This document shows, in pieces, positions 43,997 through 54,020 of a stretch of 64,000 bases of DNA. Position 1 is the stretch's first letter. Every line of letters begins with the position of its first letter. Source of the DNA: Mesorhizobium sophorae (GTDB lineage: Bacteria > Pseudomonadota > Alphaproteobacteria > Rhizobiales > Rhizobiaceae). Location: assembly GCF_002270415.1 (NCBI RefSeq), contig NZ_NNRI01000003.1:1-64000 (forward strand), given 5' to 3'. Under the pieces are notes generated by a model. That model did not search any database and was not told the origin of the DNA. It saw only the letters and a list, made by a program, of their open reading frames with translations. Position numbers and translations under genes: made by a program.

Positions 43997-46452
43997 GCAG
44001 GGCTTGCGACCGGCTTTTCGGGTTTGCGGTAGGGTGGCAGGCCCCTCGCCTCGCGCGAAAACTTGCGCTGCGTGTGCCAGGGCCGGTATGACCCGTCCAC
44101 TGCGAAGCTGATCGTCGCAGGCGTGGTCGCCGATTGGCGATCGAAGAAGACGGCCGCGCTACCCTTGCGGGCCAGTTGTCGCTTGGTGATGACGAGCACC
44201 AGCGGATTGTGACAGGGGTCATGGGCCGTGGCGTCATTGATGACGATCAGGTCGGCGAAGCCGCAGGCCATCCAGGCGTCCTTTCGGTCTTCGACATGCG
44301 CGATGATCGCACCGGACGGATGCTTGGCGAGACAAATGCCTGCTGTGCAATAGAAAGGCGCGCCCGACGGCAGCTCGGCGGCATCGGCTATCTCGAATTG
44401 CCCGTCTCCTTTGCTGAACACCTCCGGCATGACGATGGTTTCAGATGTCAGCGCGCGTTTCCAGTTGTCGACCGTGAATTCGTTCGGGCGTGCCCGGCTG
44501 ACGGCGAGTTCGCCACCCCCGATCGGCAGCGCAACCAGCCGGGCGTCCTCCGAGATCAGCACGTCCGGTGCGCGCGTGTCCGAGACGGTCAACAGGCCGG
44601 CAAGCGCGAACGGAAGGGCTGCGAGCCGTAGCCATGTCGTGGCCATCGTCGCGATGACCAAGGCAATCGCCACCAGCAGGACGGACTGCTGCGAAATCAA
44701 ACCGACCGCGTCGACCGGCGAGCGCTCGGAAATCCATCCGGACATAGCGATCATCACCGTCAGGCCTTTGCCCATCACGTAAAGAAAGGGACCATCTGCG
44801 CCAAAGGGCATCGCCAGTGCACTGAGGACGGCGAAAGGCATCACAACCAGCGAGACGATTGGCATGATGGCGAGATTGGCGAACAGGCTGAGCGGCGACA
44901 CCCGCTGAAAATGCCAGATGGCAAACAGCGCCGTGGCAGAGCCGGCGATGATGGAGGTCATGGCAAGGCCGCCCATCGCCGACAGGAATTTTCTGGTGAG
45001 AAAGTCAGGCAGAGATCGCCGTGGCGGCGGCGGTTTCGTTTTCGCCGCACGATGATCAGACCAGCCGGCATAGGCACCGACCAGCGCCGAGGTCGCCGCG
45101 AACGACATCTGGAAACTTGGGCCGACCACTTCATGCGGCGACACCGCAATGACCGCGATCGCCGAGATCGCCAGGTTGCGCATGGTCAGCGCCGCCCGAT
45201 CAAACAGCACGGCAAGCAGCATCACCGCCAGCATGATGAAGCTGCGCTCGGCGGCAACGACGATGCCTGAGATCACGAGATAGGCGGCGATCGAGACAAG
45301 TGCGGCGGCGGCCGCGTATTTCTTGACCGGTCTGCGCGCGGAAAAGTCAGGAAACAGGGCGAAGGCGCTGCGCATCAGCATCATGATGGTGCCGGCCACC
45401 AGCGCCATGTGCAGCCCCGAAATGGAGATGACGTGGTAGATGCCGGTGCGCCGCATCGCTTCGTTGATCTCATCGGGAATGCCGGCGCGCACGCCGACGA
45501 TCAGCGCCGCGGCGATCTCGCCTTCGGCCCCACCGACACTGCCCCTGATATGGTCGGCGATGGCTTCGCGGGCATTTTCTATCCCCGAGGCAATCCGGGC
45601 CGACAGCGGCATGTCGTTGTCATTGCCGGCGACAAGCTTTGGATTGCCGAGAAAGAACCCGCTGCCGCCGATGCCGGCGAAATAGCTGTCGAAGGAGAAG
45701 TCGTAGCTGTCCGGCCTCACCGGGCCGGTGGGCGGCAACAGCTTGGCGTAGCCGGTGACCAGGGAGCCGGCGGTGATCTCCGCCGGGATCTTTCGTGCCG
45801 AAAGCCGAACCCGCTCCGGCGCATAGCGCAATTTCGGCCTCGCGGTCGACGTCACGTCGATGGTCAGCCGGATGCGGCCGGTCTCCATTTGGTCAAGCGA
45901 GACGACCCGGCCGGTCACTTGGGTCGAGATTTCCGAACCGAGCATCTGCGTTCCCGCCCGCCATGTCTCGACCTTGCCGGCGAGCAGGCCGAGCGTGCAC
46001 AGCAGCGCAAACATGAAGCACAGATGGGTTTTCGGCCAGGAACGCGAGACGAACGCGCACAGCCCCGTCAGAACGACAACCGCGACAGGCTTCGCAAAAT
46101 CAGGTTCCGCCGCCAGCGAGAAATAGCCGATCGCTCCGATCGCCAGGCAAACCGGCACCAGCAGGAAGGCTACGCCTCGGTCGAGTTCCAGGCCCGCTGC
46201 CGTGGCCACGCTGTGCCGCAGCCGAGGCAGCGATATCCGGCCGATTTGCCGGCGCACGCGCACGATCCTGCCAACTTCGGCAACAGGAGCGGGGGCGGAG
46301 ACATCCGCTTGCAACGGCGGGTTGCCGGGGTCCGGCACGAGAGGTGATGGCAGCGGTAACGCAGCCGGCAGCGGCATCGCAAACAGGGACCGTTCGCTGA
46401 CGCCAATAGCGGCGTCCTCGTCCTGATCCGAGCCCCGGCCCCGTCCAGCCAT
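43990..46452 (-). CDS. comEC: ComEC/Rec2-family DNA uptake membrane protein
   Basis: 820 residues from ATG 46452, which has AAGGGG eight bases upstream (a GTG at 46479 lacks one). The N-terminal part has two to three helices and a DUF4131-like domain ([20 protein letters not shown]). The Competence core has the conserved [20 protein letters not shown] near residue 345 and many helices, then [20 protein letters not shown]. The C-terminal part has a weak MBL-like remnant ([20 protein letters not shown]) without full metal motifs. ComEC forms the inner-membrane channel for single-stranded DNA. Whether this organism is competent is unknown. It is divergent from gltX and convergent with lexA, the common rhizobial order. 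Confidence 0.9.
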   Translation of the reverse strand: MAGRGRGSDQDEDAAIGVSERSLFAMPLPAALPLPSPLVPDPGNPPLQADVSAPAPVAEVGRIVRVRRQIGRISLPRLRHSVATAAGLELDRGVAFLLVPVCLAIGAIGYFSLAAEPDFAKPVAVVVLTGLCAFVSRSWPKTHLCFMFALLCTLGLLAGKVETWRAGTQMLGSEISTQVTGRVVSLDQMETGRIRLTIDVTSTARPKLRYAPERVRLSARKIPAEITAGSLVTGYAKLLPPTGPVRPDSYDFSFDSYFAGIGGSGFFLGNPKLVAGNDNDMPLSARIASGIENAREAIADHIRGSVGGAEGEIAAALIVGVRAGIPDEINEAMRRTGIYHVISISGLHMALVAGTIMMLMRSAFALFPDFSARRPVKKYAAAAALVSIAAYLVISGIVVAAERSFIMLAVMLLAVLFDRAALTMRNLAISAIAVIAVSPHEVVGPSFQMSFAATSALVGAYAGWSDHRAAKTKPPPPRRSLPDFLTRKFLSAMGGLAMTSIIAGSATALFAIWHFQRVSPLSLFANLAIMPIVSLVVMPFAVLSALAMPFGADGPFLYVMGKGLTVMIAMSGWISERSPVDAVGLISQQSVLLVAIALVIATMATTWLRLAALPFALAGLLTVSDTRAPDVLISEDARLVALPIGGGELAVSRARPNEFTVDNWKRALTSETIVMPEVFSKGDGQFEIADAAELPSGAPFYCTAGICLAKHPSGAIIAHVEDRKDAWMACGFADLIVINDATAHDPCHNPLVLVITKRQLARKGSAAVFFDRQSATTPATISFAVDGSYRPWHTQRKFSREARGLPPYRKPEKPVASPAQ

Positions 46453-46554
46453 CGGGTCTGCCCCTTGCGCCCTCGACACCCTATGCTACATGAACGCGCA
46501 ACGCGCGAAAGTCCGCGCAACCACACCCCGCTTCAGATGGTTTCCGAGAGTTTC

Positions 46555-47978
46555 ATGTCCGACAAGGTCGTCACCCGTTTTGCCCCCTCGCCCACCGGTT
46601 ACCTGCACATAGGCGGCGCGCGCACGGCGCTGTTCAACTGGCTGTACGCAAAGCACACTGACGGCACGATGCTGCTGCGCATCGAGGACACCGATCGCGA
46701 GCGCTCCAACGATGCCGCGACCGCAGCCATTCTCGACGGGCTTTCCTGGCTCGGCCTCTCCTGGGATGGCGAGGCCGTTTCGCAATTCGAGCGCGCGCCG
46801 CGTCATCGCGAGGTGGCCGAGGAGCTCGTGCGGATGGGCAAGGCCTATTACAGCTACGAGACGCCTGCCGAGCTCGAGGCGATGCGCGAGGCAGCACGCG
46901 CCAAGGGGCTGCCGCCCCGCTATGACGGCCGGTGGCGTGACCGGGACCCCTCCGAGGCGCCCGCAGGCGCCAAGGGCGCCATCCGCATCAAGGCGCCGAC
47001 CGCGGGCGAGACGGTGGTGCACGACCGTGTCCAGGGCGAGGTGCGCTTCCCCAACAAGGATCTCGACGACTTCATCATCCTGCGTTCGGACGGCAACCCG
47101 ACCTATATGCATGCCGTCGTCGTCGACGACCACGACATGGGCGTCACCCACATCATCCGTGGCGACGACCATTTGACCAATGCCGCCCGCCAGACGGTGA
47201 TCTACGACGCAATGGGCTGGGACGTGCCGTCCATGTCGCATATCCCGCTGATCCACGGCGCCGATGGCGCCAAGCTGTCGAAGCGGCACGGCGCTCTCGG
47301 CGTCGAGGCCTATCGCGCCATGGGCTACCTGCCGGAGGCGTTGCTGAACTACCTGGCGCGCCTCGGCTGGAGCCACGGTGACGACGAGATCATGTCGATC
47401 AAGGACATGATCTCCTGGTTCGACATCGGCGATGTCAACAAGGGCGCCGCCCGCTTCGACTTCGCCAAGCTGGAGGCGCTGAACGGCGTCCATATGCGCC
47501 GCATGAGCGATGCTGAGCTGTTCGACATCTTCATCGCCACCCTGCCTTATCTCGAGGGGGGCCGGCGATGGCCGCGCGCCTCGACGACAGGAACAAGGCG
47601 CAGCTGCTGGCCGCGCTGCCCGGCCTGAAGGAGCGCGCCAAGACACTGGTCGAACTTGTCGACGGCGCCGCCTTCCTGTTTGCCACCCGGCCGCTCCCGG
47701 TCGACGACAAGGCGGCACTGCTGCTCAATGAAGACGCGCGCAAAATCCTGCGCGGCGCTCACGAAGCTTTGACGACCCTGTCAGGTGACTGGACGGCCAC
47801 TGCGGCTGAAGCCGCGGTGCGCGACTATGCGCAGGCCGGCGGCCACAAGCTTGGCACCGTGGCCCAGCCTTTGCGCGCCGCCCTGACTGGCAAAAGCACC
47901 TCGCCGGGTGTGTTCGACGTGCTTGCCGTGCTCGGCCGCGAGGAAAGCCTGGCGCGCATAGCGGATCAAATCGATTAG
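46555..47978 (+). pseudogene. gltX: Glutamyl-tRNA synthetase with a one-base frame break
   Basis: ATG 46555 opens [24 protein letters not shown] at 18-21 and KLSKRHG near 240-246 are the class I signatures. The frame reads on to LPYLEGG (about residue 335) and then goes wrong at a run of six G (47556-47561), stopping at 47628. Adding one G restores [20 protein letters not shown] and the rest of the anticodon-binding domain to a stop at 47978, giving 474 residues, the normal length. Rhizobia commonly have two glutamyl-type synthetases, so loss of one copy could be tolerated only if the other covers both tRNA-Glu and tRNA-Gln charging. A sequencing slip in the G-run is the simplest explanation. 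Confidence 0.85.
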
Positions 47979-48162
47979 GAGCGAACTGGCCCAAGAAGAT
48001 TGGCATTGAAAGGCGCGTTTCGCAGTGCAACATTAGGCCTTGGCCCAATCTGGCACGCACCTCCTAGAATGCGGTGGCGAATACGCGCATTGCGGTGATT
48101 TCGACGTGTCGCTCTGCGGAATTTTGCCTTTGCCGGCATGAGGAAACAAGAAGGAGTTTGCA

Positions 48163-49491
48163 ATGACCGAAGCTGCGAAAAAACTGGATTTGGGCGGCAA
48201 CACCCACGAGGCCACGGCAACGCTTGAATTCGCCGGCAAGACGCACGAGTTCAAGGTGCGAAGCGGCTCGGTCGGGCCTGATGTCATCGACATCGCCTCG
48301 CTCTACAGCACCACCGGCGCCTTCACCTACGATCCCGGCTTCACTTCGACCGCAAGCTGCGAGTCGGAGATCACCTTCATCGATGGCGACGCCGGCATCC
48401 TCTTGCACCGCGGCTATCCGATCGACCAGTTGGCCGAACACGGCGACTTCCTCGAGGTCTGCTATCTCCTGCTCTATGGCGAATTGCCGACCAAGGCGCA
48501 GAAGGACGATTTCGATTACCGCGTGACGCGCCACACCATGGTGCATGAGCAGATGTCGCGCTTCTTCACCGGCTTCCGCCGCGACGCGCACCCGATGGCG
48601 GTGATGTGCGGCGTCGTTGGCGCGCTGTCGGCCTTCTACCACGACTCCACCGACATCTCCGACCCCTACCAGCGCATGGTTGCCTCCATGCGGCTGATCG
48701 CCAAGATGCCGACGATCGCCGCGATGGCCTACAAATACCATATCGGCCAGCCCTTCATTTACCCGAAGAACGAGCTGAACTTCGCCGCCAACTTCCTGCA
48801 CATGTGCTTCGCCGTGCCGTGCGAGGAGTACAAGATCAATCCGGTGCTGGCGCGCGCCATGGAGCGCATTTTCATCCTGCACGCCGATCACGAGCAGAAC
48901 GCCTCGACCTCGACCGTGCGTCTTGCCGGCTCGTCGGGCGCGAACCCGTTCGCCTGCATCGCCGCCGGCATCGCTTGCCTGTGGGGCCCGGCCCATGGCG
49001 GCGCCAATGAAGCGGCGCTCAACATGCTGGGCGAGATCGGCCATGTCGACCACATCCCGGAATTCATCGCCCGCGCCAAGGACAAGAACGACCCGTTCCG
49101 GCTGATGGGCTTTGGCCACCGCGTCTACAAGAACTACGATCCGCGCGCCAAGATCATGCAGAAGACGGCGCATGAGGTGCTGGGCGAGCTCGGCATCAAG
49201 GACGATCCGCTGCTCGATATCGCCATGGAGCTGGAAAAGATCGCGCTGACGGATCCCTATTTCATTGAGAAGAAACTCTACCCGAATGTCGACTTCTATT
49301 CCGGCATCACGCTTAAGGCGCTGGGCTTCCCCACCACGATGTTCACCGTCTTGTTCGCGGTCGCCCGCACCGTCGGCTGGATCGCGCAGTGGAAGGAGAT
49401 GATCGAGGACCCGCGCCAGAAGATCGGCCGCCCGCGCCAGCTCTATACCGGTGCGCCGGAGCGTGACTACGTGCCGATCGCCAAGCGGTGA
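48163..49491 (+). CDS. gltA: Citrate synthase
   Basis: 442 residues from ATG 48163, with AAGGAG upstream. Catalytic parts are present: the His in [16 protein letters not shown] near 278-293, the His in [20 protein letters not shown] near 315-334, and a late Asp in [15 protein letters not shown] near 377. The length and the N-terminal beta-domain ([20 protein letters not shown]) place it in the hexameric, NADH-sensitive Gram-negative class. It condenses acetyl-CoA and oxaloacetate in the TCA cycle. It is convergent with lpxB, and a terminator follows. Confidence 0.97.
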   Translation: MTEAAKKLDLGGNTHEATATLEFAGKTHEFKVRSGSVGPDVIDIASLYSTTGAFTYDPGFTSTASCESEITFIDGDAGILLHRGYPIDQLAEHGDFLEVCYLLLYGELPTKAQKDDFDYRVTRHTMVHEQMSRFFTGFRRDAHPMAVMCGVVGALSAFYHDSTDISDPYQRMVASMRLIAKMPTIAAMAYKYHIGQPFIYPKNELNFAANFLHMCFAVPCEEYKINPVLARAMERIFILHADHEQNASTSTVRLAGSSGANPFACIAAGIACLWGPAHGGANEAALNMLGEIGHVDHIPEFIARAKDKNDPFRLMGFGHRVYKNYDPRAKIMQKTAHEVLGELGIKDDPLLDIAMELEKIALTDPYFIEKKLYPNVDFYSGITLKALGFPTTMFTVLFAVARTVGWIAQWKEMIEDPRQKIGRPRQLYTGAPERDYVPIAKR

Positions 49492-49511
49492 TCGAGGCTT
49501 TCCGGATTGAG

Positions 49512-49539
49512 AAAGGCGCCCGTCAGGGCGCTTTTTTTA
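49512..49539 (+). terminator. Intrinsic terminator of gltA
   Basis: GGCGCCC and GGGCGCT (about 49515-49531) pair around GTCA and are followed by seven T. The loop contains the last bases of the convergent lpxB gene (stop at 49523-49525), so the lpxB stop codon lies within this hairpin. Confidence 0.8.
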
Positions 49540-50698
49540 TGTGACGAAGCACGACGCCCGCCGCGATCTCGCCGGACGGCTTGTCGGTCGCCATGCGCCG
49601 GGTAATCTCGGCAAAACCTTGCTTCTGCCAGGCGCGCATCCCGCTGTCGGCGAGCAGCGCTTCCAGTTGCCGGGTCAGATTGTTCGGCTTGACGTACTCA
49701 TTATAGAATTCCGGGACCAGCGCCCGATCCGCGATCAGGTTGGGCAACAGCGCCGACCAAACGGACAACAAGTAAGGCGCCACGATGCGCGCGACGGGAT
49801 CGAGCCTGTAGCAGGAGACCATCGGCACACCGGCCAGCGCCAGCTCCAGCGATACCGTCCCCGACGCGATCAGCGCCGCATCGGCCTTGCCGAAGGCCTG
49901 CCATTTGCGGTGGGGATCAAGGATGATCTCGGGTTTCTCATCCCACCGTGTGACCGAGGCCCTGACGAGGTCGGCGACATGCGGGACGGTCGGCAGCAGC
50001 AGCCGCAGGCGATGCCCGCGCGCATGCAGCATAGACACCGTCTCGCCGAACGGCTCGAGCAGCCGTCGTACCTCGCCGCGCCTCGAACCAGGCAGGACGA
50101 GCAGTGTCTTGACGCGATCTGGAGACGCAAGATCGCGCGGCAGATCCTGCGCCTTGGCAGCACCGAGCACGCCCGCATCATGGGTGAGGCGATGCCCGAC
50201 ATAGGTTCCGGGCGGGCCGCCCAGTCGTTCGAGTTCTTTCACCTCGAACGGCAGGATACAGAGGATATGGTCGACATAGGGCTTCATTGCCACCGCCCTG
50301 CCCGGCCGCCATGCCCACACGCTCGGGCAGACATAGTGGATGATCGGGATCGACGGATTGGTCGCACGCACCTTCCTGGCGACGCGCAGCGAAAAGTCAG
50401 GACTGTCGATGGTGACGAGGCAATCGGGCTTCTCGTCCGCAACGGTTTTGGCCAGCTGGTTGATCCGCCGCATCAGGCGTGGCAGGTCGCGCAGGATGGC
50501 GCTGAAACCCATCAGGGCGATCTCGCCGGCATCGAATGGCGACACCAGCCCCAGCGCCTGCAAATGGCGGCCGCCGAGACCGACGATCTGCACCTCGCGC
50601 CCGGTAGCCTGCTTGAGCGAACGCACGATGTCGGCGCCAAGCAGATCGCCCGACTCTTCGCCGGCAACAATCGCGATCTTCAATGCCCTGTCAGGCAT
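49523..50698 (-). CDS. lpxB: Lipid-A-disaccharide synthase
   Basis: 391 residues from ATG 50698, which overlaps the lpxI stop by eight bases. The family start is KIAIVAGEESGDLLGADIVR, followed by GLGGRHLQALGLVSPFDAGE, CLVTIDSPDFSLRVARKV, YVCPSVWAWRPGRAV near 139 and VLPGSRRGEVRRLLEPFGE near 195. SGTVSLELALAGVPMVSCYR is the nucleotide-sugar region. It joins lipid X to UDP-diacylglucosamine in lipid A synthesis. The 3' end overlaps the gltA terminator. It is the last gene of the lpx block. Confidence 0.96.
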   Translation of the reverse strand: MPDRALKIAIVAGEESGDLLGADIVRSLKQATGREVQIVGLGGRHLQALGLVSPFDAGEIALMGFSAILRDLPRLMRRINQLAKTVADEKPDCLVTIDSPDFSLRVARKVRATNPSIPIIHYVCPSVWAWRPGRAVAMKPYVDHILCILPFEVKELERLGGPPGTYVGHRLTHDAGVLGAAKAQDLPRDLASPDRVKTLLVLPGSRRGEVRRLLEPFGETVSMLHARGHRLRLLLPTVPHVADLVRASVTRWDEKPEIILDPHRKWQAFGKADAALIASGTVSLELALAGVPMVSCYRLDPVARIVAPYLLSVWSALLPNLIADRALVPEFYNEYVKPNNLTRQLEALLADSGMRAWQKQGFAEITRRMATDKPSGEIAAGVVLRHIKKAP

Positions 50699-51608
50699 GA
50701 TGCGGCTCCGTTGCGGCAGGCAGACCGATGACGAACAGGCCGAGGGCGTTGGCGCGCGCGACGGTTTCAGGGCCTTCGAGAACCAGCGAACGTCCCGCCT
50801 CGACGGCAATGCCGGCAAGCCCGGCCGCATGCACCGCCTCGATCGTCTGCGGACCGATGGAAGGAAGATCCGCACGCAGTTCCTGGCCAGGCTTGGCGCA
50901 TTTGACCAGCACGCCGCGGGTCTTGCCCGCGATACGGCCGTGGCCACGCAACTGTTTGGCGCGATCGAGCAATCCGGCAGTTCCCTCGATGCCTTCGAGC
51001 GCAATGGTGCGGCCGCCGACCGCGATCGCCGCCTGGCCAATATCCAGCGCGCCAATCGCCTTTGCCGCTGCAAGGCCTGCCTCGATGTCGAGCCAGTCCG
51101 ATTTGCGTGGCGAGGCCTTGGTCAGGACACCCTCGGCGGCTACAAGGTTCGGCACGATTTCGTGGGCTCCGACGATCTTTATGCCTCGTGCTTCGAGACC
51201 TCGTGCCACGACCTTCAGCAAGCCATCGTCGCCGCGCGCCAGCGCCATGACCACCAGGGGAATCACCGCGAGCAGGCTGAGACTGGGCCGCAGCGCAAGC
51301 AATCGTGGCCTGCGCTTGATCTCGCCCGCAAGCACCAGATGGGTAATCCGGTGCCGCCTCAACAAGGGTATCAGCGAGCCTATACCTTCCAGAGCGAGGC
51401 TTTCATGCTCATACCGGGAGAGCTCCGCCATGCGGTCCACCTCGCCTTCCATCAGGATGACAAAGGGAGGATGGCCTCGTTGCGCCGAACCGGCCGCGAC
51501 TTCGACCGGCAGGCTGCCACCGCCGGCGATGATGCCGACCCTGGCGCCCGAAGGGAGATCAAGACCCGCTGCCGCGGTCTCAGCCTTCGTCATCGACATC
51601 GTCGCCAT
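50691..51608 (-). CDS. lpxI: UDP-2,3-diacylglucosamine pyrophosphatase LpxI (DUF1009)
   Basis: About 305 residues. Start candidates are ATG 51608, with AAGGGCGG upstream, or 51599 and 51593; it overlaps the end of lpxA in any case. RVGIIAGGGSLPVEVAAGS opens the protein, LVLAGEIKRRPRLLALRP and GDDGLLKVVARGLEARGIKI follow, and the C-terminal part has GIAVEAGRSLVLEGPETVAR. This is the LpxI family, which splits UDP-2,3-diacylglucosamine to lipid X in alphaproteobacteria in place of LpxH. Its position between lpxA and lpxB fits the pathway exactly. The overlap with lpxB suggests translational coupling. Confidence 0.93.
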   Translation of the reverse strand: MATMSMTKAETAAAGLDLPSGARVGIIAGGGSLPVEVAAGSAQRGHPPFVILMEGEVDRMAELSRYEHESLALEGIGSLIPLLRRHRITHLVLAGEIKRRPRLLALRPSLSLLAVIPLVVMALARGDDGLLKVVARGLEARGIKIVGAHEIVPNLVAAEGVLTKASPRKSDWLDIEAGLAAAKAIGALDIGQAAIAVGGRTIALEGIEGTAGLLDRAKQLRGHGRIAGKTRGVLVKCAKPGQELRADLPSIGPQTIEAVHAAGLAGIAVEAGRSLVLEGPETVARANALGLFVIGLPAATEPHHA

Positions 51609-52419
51609 CGCCGCCCTTGAGCGACGGCACCGCATAATGCCGTTTGCCGCGACTGGTGATGAAATCGACGATCTTCATGGCGGTCGGCGACGAAGCGAAT
51701 TCGGCCTTGGCGAATTCGATGTTCTCGCCAACGGTGCGAGAGCGATCGAAGATCATATTGTAAGCCTTGCGCAGCACATGGATTTCGGACCTCGGCAGGC
51801 CGGAACGCTTCAGGCCAATGATGTTGAGGCCGCGCAGACTGGCGCGGTTACCAACTGCGATGGCATAGGGAATGACATCGCCCACGATAGCGGAGCAGCC
51901 GCCCAGAAAGGCATTGTCGCCGACACGGACAAACTGATGAACCGCCGTAAGGCCGCCAATATAGACGTTGTTGCCGACCTCGCAGTGGCCGCCCAGCGTC
52001 GCTCCGTTGGCGAACGTCGCATTGTCGCCGACGACGCAATCATGGGCGATGTGGGCGTAGGCAAGGAAATTGCCATTGTCGCCGATCGTCGTCTCGCCGC
52101 GGCTGGAATCGGTGCCGAGATGCATGGTCACGCCTTCGCGGATCGTGCAGTTCGTGCCGATGACCAAAGTGGTGCGGCCGCCCTTGTGCTTGGTGTTCTG
52201 CGGCGGCCCGCCCAGTATCGCCATCGGATAGACCTTGGTCGAGGCACCGATGGTGGTCGCGCCCATCACCGAGACATGGCTGACCAGTTCGACGCCGTCG
52301 CCGATCACCGCATCGGCGCCGACATGACAAAACGGCCCAATGCGCACGCCTTGACCGATTTGGGCGCCCTCCTCCACGACAGCGGAAGCATGAATGGATG
52401 TCTTGATTTTCATAAGCAT
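51580..52419 (-). CDS. lpxA: UDP-N-acetylglucosamine O-acyltransferase
   Basis: 279 residues from ATG 52419, or from 52413, where the more usual K-I-K-T-S start lies. The left-handed beta-helix is made of hexapeptide repeats (SAVVEEGAQIGQGVRIGPFC, then VGADAVIGDGVELVSHVS). The catalytic His is in NFLAYAHIAHDCVVGDN near 123, with GHCEVGNNVYIGGLTAVHQF further on. The C-terminal helical part ends in an acidic tail (GGDGDDVDDEG), usual in rhizobia. It adds the first acyl chain to UDP-GlcNAc. fabZ lies 7 bases upstream and lpxI overlaps downstream. Confidence 0.96.
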   Translation of the reverse strand: MLMKIKTSIHASAVVEEGAQIGQGVRIGPFCHVGADAVIGDGVELVSHVSVMGATTIGASTKVYPMAILGGPPQNTKHKGGRTTLVIGTNCTIREGVTMHLGTDSSRGETTIGDNGNFLAYAHIAHDCVVGDNATFANGATLGGHCEVGNNVYIGGLTAVHQFVRVGDNAFLGGCSAIVGDVIPYAIAVGNRASLRGLNIIGLKRSGLPRSEIHVLRKAYNMIFDRSRTVGENIEFAKAEFASSPTAMKIVDFITSRGKRHYAVPSLKGGDGDDVDDEG

Positions 52420-52426
52420 TCGATCG

Positions 52427-52894
52427 TCAGTCGCTGGTGACCATCATGGCTGAAATCTCGGCCTCGGCCGCCTTGGCGCCGTCGACCATGGCTTCACAAG
52501 CGAATTTCAGCAGGTTGCCGCGTTTCTTGATTTTCTTGACATGGATCCTCAACTGGTCGCCCGGAACGACCGGTTTGCGGAATTTGGCATTGTCGATGGT
52601 CAGGAAATAGACCAATGACGGCTTTTCAGTGCGCAGGCTGCGGATGCAGATGGCGCCGGCCGTCTGCGCCATCGCCTCGACGATGAGCACTCCCGGCATC
52701 ACCGGCTGCTCGGGGAAATGGCCCTGAAAATGCGGCTCGTTTATGGTCACGTTCTTGATGCCGACGGCGGACTCGTCGCCATCGATGTCGACGATGCGAT
52801 CGATCATCAGGAACGGATAGCGGTGCGGCAGGAGCTTCATGAGCCCCATAATGTCGACCGCTTCCAGCGTCGTCGAAGCGATCATGTCAGCCAT
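52427..52894 (-). CDS. fabZ: 3-hydroxyacyl-ACP dehydratase
   Basis: 155 residues from ATG 52894, overlapping the lpxD stop by eight bases. The active site is in [18 protein letters not shown] and [20 protein letters not shown] with the His and Glu, and [13 protein letters not shown] follows. It dehydrates beta-hydroxyacyl-ACP in fatty acid synthesis. By competing with LpxA and LpxD for hydroxyacyl-ACP it links membrane phospholipid and lipid A synthesis, which matches its place between the two genes. Confidence 0.96.
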   Translation of the reverse strand: MADMIASTTLEAVDIMGLMKLLPHRYPFLMIDRIVDIDGDESAVGIKNVTINEPHFQGHFPEQPVMPGVLIVEAMAQTAGAICIRSLRTEKPSLVYFLTIDNAKFRKPVVPGDQLRIHVKKIKKRGNLLKFACEAMVDGAKAAEAEISAMMVTSD

Positions 52895-53945
52895 TGCCTC
52901 CCTCGCCCTGTTTGCGGGTCCTGGCGAGCTTGCGCAGCATGGCTATCTCCCGCATGGCTTCCGCCATCGGCTGTGCCGGATAACCACCCCAGATCTCGCC
53001 TGCAGGGACATTGCTCATAAACCCACTTCTGGCGGCGAGCTTGGCCCCAGACCCGATGGTCAGGTGATCCGCAAGCCCGACGCCGCCGCCCATGGTGACA
53101 TTGTCACCCACGATCACGGAACCCGAAATACCCGAAAGCCCGGCTATTATGCAATTGCGGCCGATGCGGACGTTATGGGCGATCTGCACGAGATTGTCGA
53201 TCTTGGTGCCCTGGCCAATGATCGTATCGGACATGGCGCCGCGATCGACGGTGGTGTTGGAGCCGATCTCGACATCGTCCTGGATAACGACACGGCCGAC
53301 CTGCGGCACGCGTTCGGGTCCCTTGGCGCCGCCGACGAAGCCAAAACCATCTTGGCCGATCCTGGCGCCGCCATGGATGATGACGCGGTTGCCGATCAAG
53401 GCATACTGGATGCTGGCGCCTGGACCGACATAGCCGTCGCGGCCGATCTGGCAGGATTGTCCGATGACCGCGTTGGGCGCGATGACCGTACCGCCGCCGA
53501 TCGAAGCACCCGGCCCGATGACGGCACCTGCCTCGATGACAGCACCTGCCTCAACATGCGCGGTCGGATCGATATGAGCATGCGGCGAGACACCGGTTTC
53601 ACTGGTCATTGGTCCCGGTGTCGCGGCCGTCGGGAACAGCAGACGGCCGACCAGCGCGAAGGCCTGTTGCGGGCGCGGATGAACGAGTACCGCGATGCCG
53701 GCCGGCGCCTTGCTGGCGAATTCCGCCGGACACAGGACCGCAGCCGCTCGCAATGACAGCATCAGCGCGGAATTGCGCTTGCCATCAACGAAAACGAGCG
53801 CATTCTCGCCGCCTTCATTGGCCGGCGCGAGCGCTTCGATCGAAACGTCGGATTGGCCGGAATCGACAAGCACCGAGCCGGTCAGATTCGCGACTTCGCC
53901 CGCCGTATACCGGCGTGATGGCGCGAAGAACACCGGATCGGTCAT
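52887..53945 (-). CDS. lpxD: UDP-3-O-(3-hydroxyacyl)glucosamine N-acyltransferase
   Basis: 352 residues from ATG 53945. The N-terminal uridine-binding part ([20 protein letters not shown]) is followed by a long hexapeptide-repeat beta-helix ([20 protein letters not shown]). The catalytic His lies in [20 protein letters not shown] near 255. It adds the N-linked acyl chain in lipid A synthesis. The C terminus is basic and coil-like ([18 protein letters not shown]). bamA lies upstream and fabZ overlaps downstream. The length is normal. Confidence 0.96.
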   Translation of the reverse strand: MTDPVFFAPSRRYTAGEVANLTGSVLVDSGQSDVSIEALAPANEGGENALVFVDGKRNSALMLSLRAAAVLCPAEFASKAPAGIAVLVHPRPQQAFALVGRLLFPTAATPGPMTSETGVSPHAHIDPTAHVEAGAVIEAGAVIGPGASIGGGTVIAPNAVIGQSCQIGRDGYVGPGASIQYALIGNRVIIHGGARIGQDGFGFVGGAKGPERVPQVGRVVIQDDVEIGSNTTVDRGAMSDTIIGQGTKIDNLVQIAHNVRIGRNCIIAGLSGISGSVIVGDNVTMGGGVGLADHLTIGSGAKLAARSGFMSNVPAGEIWGGYPAQPMAEAMREIAMLRKLARTRKQGEGGNG

Positions 53946-54020
53946 TCCAGAAGCTATATCCAGCTAGGTCGGAACATCTCTCCCGGACCTGAAAAATCCG
54001 GGAGCATCGTTGGCCGTCGA

